A DNA stretch of 64,000 nucleotides from JBJHBP01 sp050485685 (lineage in GTDB: Bacteria; Pseudomonadota; Gammaproteobacteria; Steroidobacterales; Rariloculaceae). The notes beneath the pieces are model-generated. The model did not search any database. It was given only the letters and a program-made list of their open reading frames with translations, and was not told where the DNA came from. Made by a program: the position numbers and the translations under genes. Positions 61,406-64,000 of the stretch are shown here, one piece after another (position 1 is the stretch's first letter; the number at the start of each line of letters is the position of its first letter). Location: NCBI GenBank assembly GCA_050485685.1, contig JBJHBW010000013.1, positions 1-64,000 on the forward strand, written 5' to 3'.

Positions 61406-62713
61406 TCAGTCTCGCACGAACAGCGCAACCGCCTCCACGTGCCATGTGTTCGGGAACATGTCGAACACGCCTGCGGTGTGAAGTCTGTAGCCGTGATGCT
61501 CGGTCAGCACCTTCGCGTCCCGTGCCAGGGTGCCGGGATGGCAGGACACATACACGATGCGGCGCGGTGCCATGCGGCCCATTTCAGCCACCGGCGCTTC
61601 GGCACCGGTGCGGGGCGGATCGAGAATGACCACATCCCAGTGTTCGCGAAAAAAACTCCAGTCGGCCTGACCGAGATCGGCGGTCACGAATCGCGCATTG
61701 CCAAGTCCATTGCTTTCGGCGTTCCGCACTGCCCGGGCGACAAGACCCGCTTCACCTTCCACACCCACCAGTTCGCCGGCCCTTTGCGCCAGAGGCAGGC
61801 TGAGGTTACCCAGTCCGCAGTAAAGATCCAGAACACGATCATCGCTTCCCGCTTCGGCGAGATCGACAACCTGCCGAACGAGGCGCTGGTTCACTGCGGC
61901 ATTGATCTGCACGAAATCCACCGGCAGAAACTGCAGTTCCACGTTGAATTCCGGCAACGCATAGCTCAGCCGTCGGGCCCTGGCCGGATCGACCGCAGCG
62001 ACCGTGCCCGGGCCGCCCGGCTGGATGTAGACATCCACGTCGTGACGGTCACCGAAAGCACGCAACAGATCCAGATCCTGCTCTGACGGTGCAGCCAGCA
62101 CACGCAGGACGACTGCTGCGGCATGGTCCGCGACCGCCAGCTCGATCTGCGGAACCTTCGCCCGCAGGGTCGTGCTGCCGATCAGCTCCGACAGCGCCGC
62201 GATGAGCCCACCCATCGGTGCGGTCAGCACCGGACACGACGACATGTCGGTCACATACTGGGTGGCCCGTTCACGAAAACCGACCAGAACCCGCTCCTTG
62301 CGGGGCACATCCCTGACGCTGAGCCGGGCACGGCGCCGATAACCCCACTGCGCATCGGTCACCGGTTCCAGCCAGTGATCGGGTGCAAGGCCACCCACGC
62401 GTGCCAGCGTCTGCTCTACGGTGCGCTGTTTGAATCGGGTCTGGGCCTGGCGCGACATATGCTGCAGTGTGCAGCCCCCGCAGCGGCCGAACACTTCGCA
62501 TGGCGGCTGAACCCGGTCCGGCGACGGTTCCAGCACATCGACCAGCTCAGCGTCCTGATACCTGCGTCGCTTGCCACGCGGCCGAATCGTGATGGTTTCC
62601 CCGGGAAGTGCGCCACTGACGAACACCCGCTGGCCATCGATGTCGGCAACGCCGCGTCCCTCATGAGTCAGGTCAATGACGCGCGTGGTCAGCACGCGCT
62701 CATCAGAACTCAT
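61406..62713 (-). CDS. rlmD: 23S rRNA (uracil(1939)-C(5))-methyltransferase RlmD
   Basis: Fe-S-containing, SAM-dependent enzyme that methylates U1939. A TRAM domain comes first (IDLTHEGRGVADIDGQRVFV). The Fe-S cysteines are in CEVFGRCGGCTLQHM; a fourth Cys is probably the one in MSSCPVLTAP. The methyltransferase part has VLDLYCGLGNLSLPLA and the catalytic Cys in IVYVSCHPGTLARD. Length 435 is normal. Its start overlaps the upstream exonuclease stop. Confidence 0.95.
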   Translation of the reverse strand: MSSDERVLTTRVIDLTHEGRGVADIDGQRVFVSGALPGETITIRPRGKRRRYQDAELVDVLEPSPDRVQPPCEVFGRCGGCTLQHMSRQAQTRFKQRTVEQTLARVGGLAPDHWLEPVTDAQWGYRRRARLSVRDVPRKERVLVGFRERATQYVTDMSSCPVLTAPMGGLIAALSELIGSTTLRAKVPQIELAVADHAAAVVLRVLAAPSEQDLDLLRAFGDRHDVDVYIQPGGPGTVAAVDPARARRLSYALPEFNVELQFLPVDFVQINAAVNQRLVRQVVDLAEAGSDDRVLDLYCGLGNLSLPLAQRAGELVGVEGEAGLVARAVRNAESNGLGNARFVTADLGQADWSFFREHWDVVILDPPRTGAEAPVAEMGRMAPRRIVYVSCHPGTLARDAKVLTEHHGYRLHTAGVFDMFPNTWHVEAVALFVRD

Positions 62714-63488
62714 TACGACCCTTGCGCCAGGCCGTAAGGAATTCGTCCAGGTGCGACTCTCCGGACTGCTCGAGCTTGTCCTCTACCAGCTGCACCTCGG
62801 CGTCGTACAGGCGACGGTCCAGCGCCCCGCGCATGAGCTGGAAGCGCAGAAAGATCAGGTAGGTATTGAGCGCATCGGTCTCACAGTAGTTGCGAATCGC
62901 GGCATGTTCGTTGCGCAACCAGTAATCCCACACCTTGTCGCCGCTCATGCCGAGCTTCCCCGGCAGCCCCAGCAGCTGTGCTGCCTGTTCCAGCGAGCAG
63001 CGTCCCGATGCCTGATAGCCGGACAGGATGTCCATCAGGTCAAGGTGTCGCCAGTGAAAGCGGTTGAGATAGTTGTTGTAGCGAAACTCCCGGTCGCCAT
63101 CACCGATCTCCCAGTAGCGCGGCGCACTTACACCATGCCGCAGCGCACGGTAGTGCAGCACGGGCAGATCAAAACCTGCGCCGTTCCAGGACACGAGATC
63201 GGGACTGTAACGATCGAGTCCGTCATAGAAGCGCTGGATGACATCCTTTTCGCCGGCATTTTCAGCGTCCAGGCTGAATATGTGCAGACCATCACGCGTG
63301 CGCAACACCGCCGAGATCACCACCACGCGATGCTGCGGCAACGGCAGGAACGTGGTCTGACGTGCCTGCTGCTGCTTGAAGAACATGATCTTCGCGACCG
63401 ACTCCTGATCAAGATCAGGCAGATCGTAAAGCCTGCGTCCGAACTCCAGGTCCGGGATGGTCTCTATGTCAAAGGCCAGGGTATTCAA
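62703..63488 (-). CDS. Predicted 3'-5' exonuclease related to the PolB exonuclease domain
   Basis: A 261-residue DEDDy-type nuclease. Exo I is LAFDIETIPD, Exo II SWNGAGFDLPVLHYRAL, Exo III YCETDALNTYLIFLR (YxxxD). RFHWRHLDLMDILSGY and LLGLPGKLGMSGDKVWDYW lie between. It has no polymerase domain. Small stand-alone members are widespread in proteobacteria and largely uncharacterised. It overlaps rlmD by 11 bases and acpS by 4. Confidence 0.87.
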   Translation of the reverse strand: MNTLAFDIETIPDLEFGRRLYDLPDLDQESVAKIMFFKQQQARQTTFLPLPQHRVVVISAVLRTRDGLHIFSLDAENAGEKDVIQRFYDGLDRYSPDLVSWNGAGFDLPVLHYRALRHGVSAPRYWEIGDGDREFRYNNYLNRFHWRHLDLMDILSGYQASGRCSLEQAAQLLGLPGKLGMSGDKVWDYWLRNEHAAIRNYCETDALNTYLIFLRFQLMRGALDRRLYDAEVQLVEDKLEQSGESHLDEFLTAWRKGRNEF

Positions 63489-63886
63489 CGTCCAGACTCC
63501 ATGCTATTCGATCGCATCAGTACCGCTACGGCGACCACCAGTCCCGCCTCATCGGTCAGCGTTAGGTGTCCCTCGCCTACTCCGAGCCGTTCGCACATCG
63601 CACGGCCGCGTTCGGAATAGATGACCTGCGGCTGTCCGAGCCGGTTCGGGACGGTACCGACATCGCGAACCCACATGCCATTGGCGAACCCCGTGCCCAT
63701 CGCCTTCACGACCGCCTCCTTGGCGGCGAAACGCATGGCAAGAAATCGCACCGGCCGTTTGCTCTGCTCGAACAGTACGCGCTCCTCATCCAGCAGCAGG
63801 CGGTTGACGAAATGCATGCCGAAGCGATTCCAGGTGCTTTCGACGCGTGCCAGCTGCACGACGTCGGTTCCTATGCCGAAGATCAT
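63485..63886 (-). CDS. acpS: Holo-[acyl-carrier-protein] synthase
   Basis: Transfers phosphopantetheine from CoA to apo-ACP. Motifs: MIFGIGTDVVQLARVE with the metal-binding Asp, and FLAMRFAAKEAVVKAMGTGF. 133 residues is normal. It starts seven bases after the stop of pdxJ, the standard pdxJ-acpS pair of proteobacteria. The acyl carrier protein gene itself is not in the window. Confidence 0.96.
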   Translation of the reverse strand: MIFGIGTDVVQLARVESTWNRFGMHFVNRLLLDEERVLFEQSKRPVRFLAMRFAAKEAVVKAMGTGFANGMWVRDVGTVPNRLGQPQVIYSERGRAMCERLGVGEGHLTLTDEAGLVVAVAVLMRSNSMESGR

Positions 63887-63893
63887 CGTGACA

Positions 63894-64000
63894 TCAGATT
63901 CCGCGTGCCGCCGACATCAAAGCCTTCATCGTCGCAACGGCACCGGCGATTCCGTCCATTACCGCACGCGCGACGATGGCGTGACCGATGTTGAGTTCGA
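63894..64000 (-). CDS. pdxJ: Pyridoxine 5'-phosphate synthase, C-terminal end (partial)
   Basis: The last 34 codons of a gene running off the window edge. The readable end ELNIGHAIVARAVMDGIAGA followed by a short tail is the PdxJ C-terminal helix with its conserved NIGHxIVARAV motif. PdxJ condenses 1-deoxyxylulose 5-phosphate with aminoacetone phosphate to form pyridoxine phosphate. The position just upstream of acpS confirms the assignment. Confidence 0.92.
   Translation of the reverse strand, partial: ELNIGHAIVARAVMDGIAGAVATMKALMSAARGI

Overview
The window is a GC-rich stretch of chromosome from a gammaproteobacterium. The evidence is its gene blocks: yceD-rpmF-plsX-fabH with maf and rluC/rne; comEC-exbB-exbD-msbA-lpxK-kdsB; mfd followed by a csiV-type gene; a nagZ / purine-salvage group; aat-infA next to clpA-clpS; and serS, lolA and ftsK side by side. 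Lipid A, LolCDE and type II secretion genes show a Gram-negative envelope. I cannot name a genus from the sequence alone. Almost everything is tightly packed housekeeping DNA, with many 1-4 base start/stop overlaps. I see no insertion sequence, prophage or CRISPR array.

Layout. 0-8.4 kb: tRNA-Ala, yjbQ, trmH, a membrane-anchored histidine phosphatase, two small envelope genes, tRNA-Ser tail to tail with serS, a VanZ-like gene, lolA and ftsK. 8.4-13.5 kb: a GNAT-like gene, aat and infA facing clpA-clpS, which together supply one arm of the N-degron pathway. 13.7-19.8 kb: gspC-D-E-F of a type II secretion system, cut off from the rest of the usual operon, then a small acidic protein. 19.9-25.7 kb: lexA-imuA-imuB-dnaE2, an SOS mutagenesis operon behind one LexA operator that overlaps its promoter. 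26.0 kb: an OprI/Braun-type lipoprotein.

26.4-32.2 kb is the accessory region and the most interesting part. It encodes, all on the minus strand, a short AraC-type regulator, a large exported RHS-repeat protein, a 54-codon ORF that fits between its neighbours with a 4-base overlap, and a membrane-anchored ankyrin-like protein. The RHS protein ends in a PKD-like region and a metzincin-type zinc protease motif (HExxHxxGxxD plus a downstream Met). In front of the RHS gene is an array of GACGA boxes spaced by whole helical turns. My reading is an RHS-metalloprotease effector cassette with candidate immunity or partner genes and its own regulator. It lies between the OprI-like lipoprotein gene and an ErfK/YbiS-type L,D-transpeptidase gene, and beside a fab cluster that stops after fabH.

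32.5-46.7 kb: L,D-transpeptidase, fabH, plsX, rpmF, yceD, maf, rluC, a 469-base rne leader, rne with a repeat-rich tail, a tyrosine phosphatase, kdsB, lpxK, msbA, exbD and exbB. 46.7-52.4 kb: comEC and a lolC-lolE-lolD operon. 52.5-64 kb: a small exported protein, mfd, csiV, a PAS/LOV-like protein with a dead GGDEF domain, a thioinosine phosphorylase, a phosphoribosyltransferase, nagZ, a CYTH protein, rlmD, a PolB-like exonuclease, acpS and the 3' end of pdxJ.
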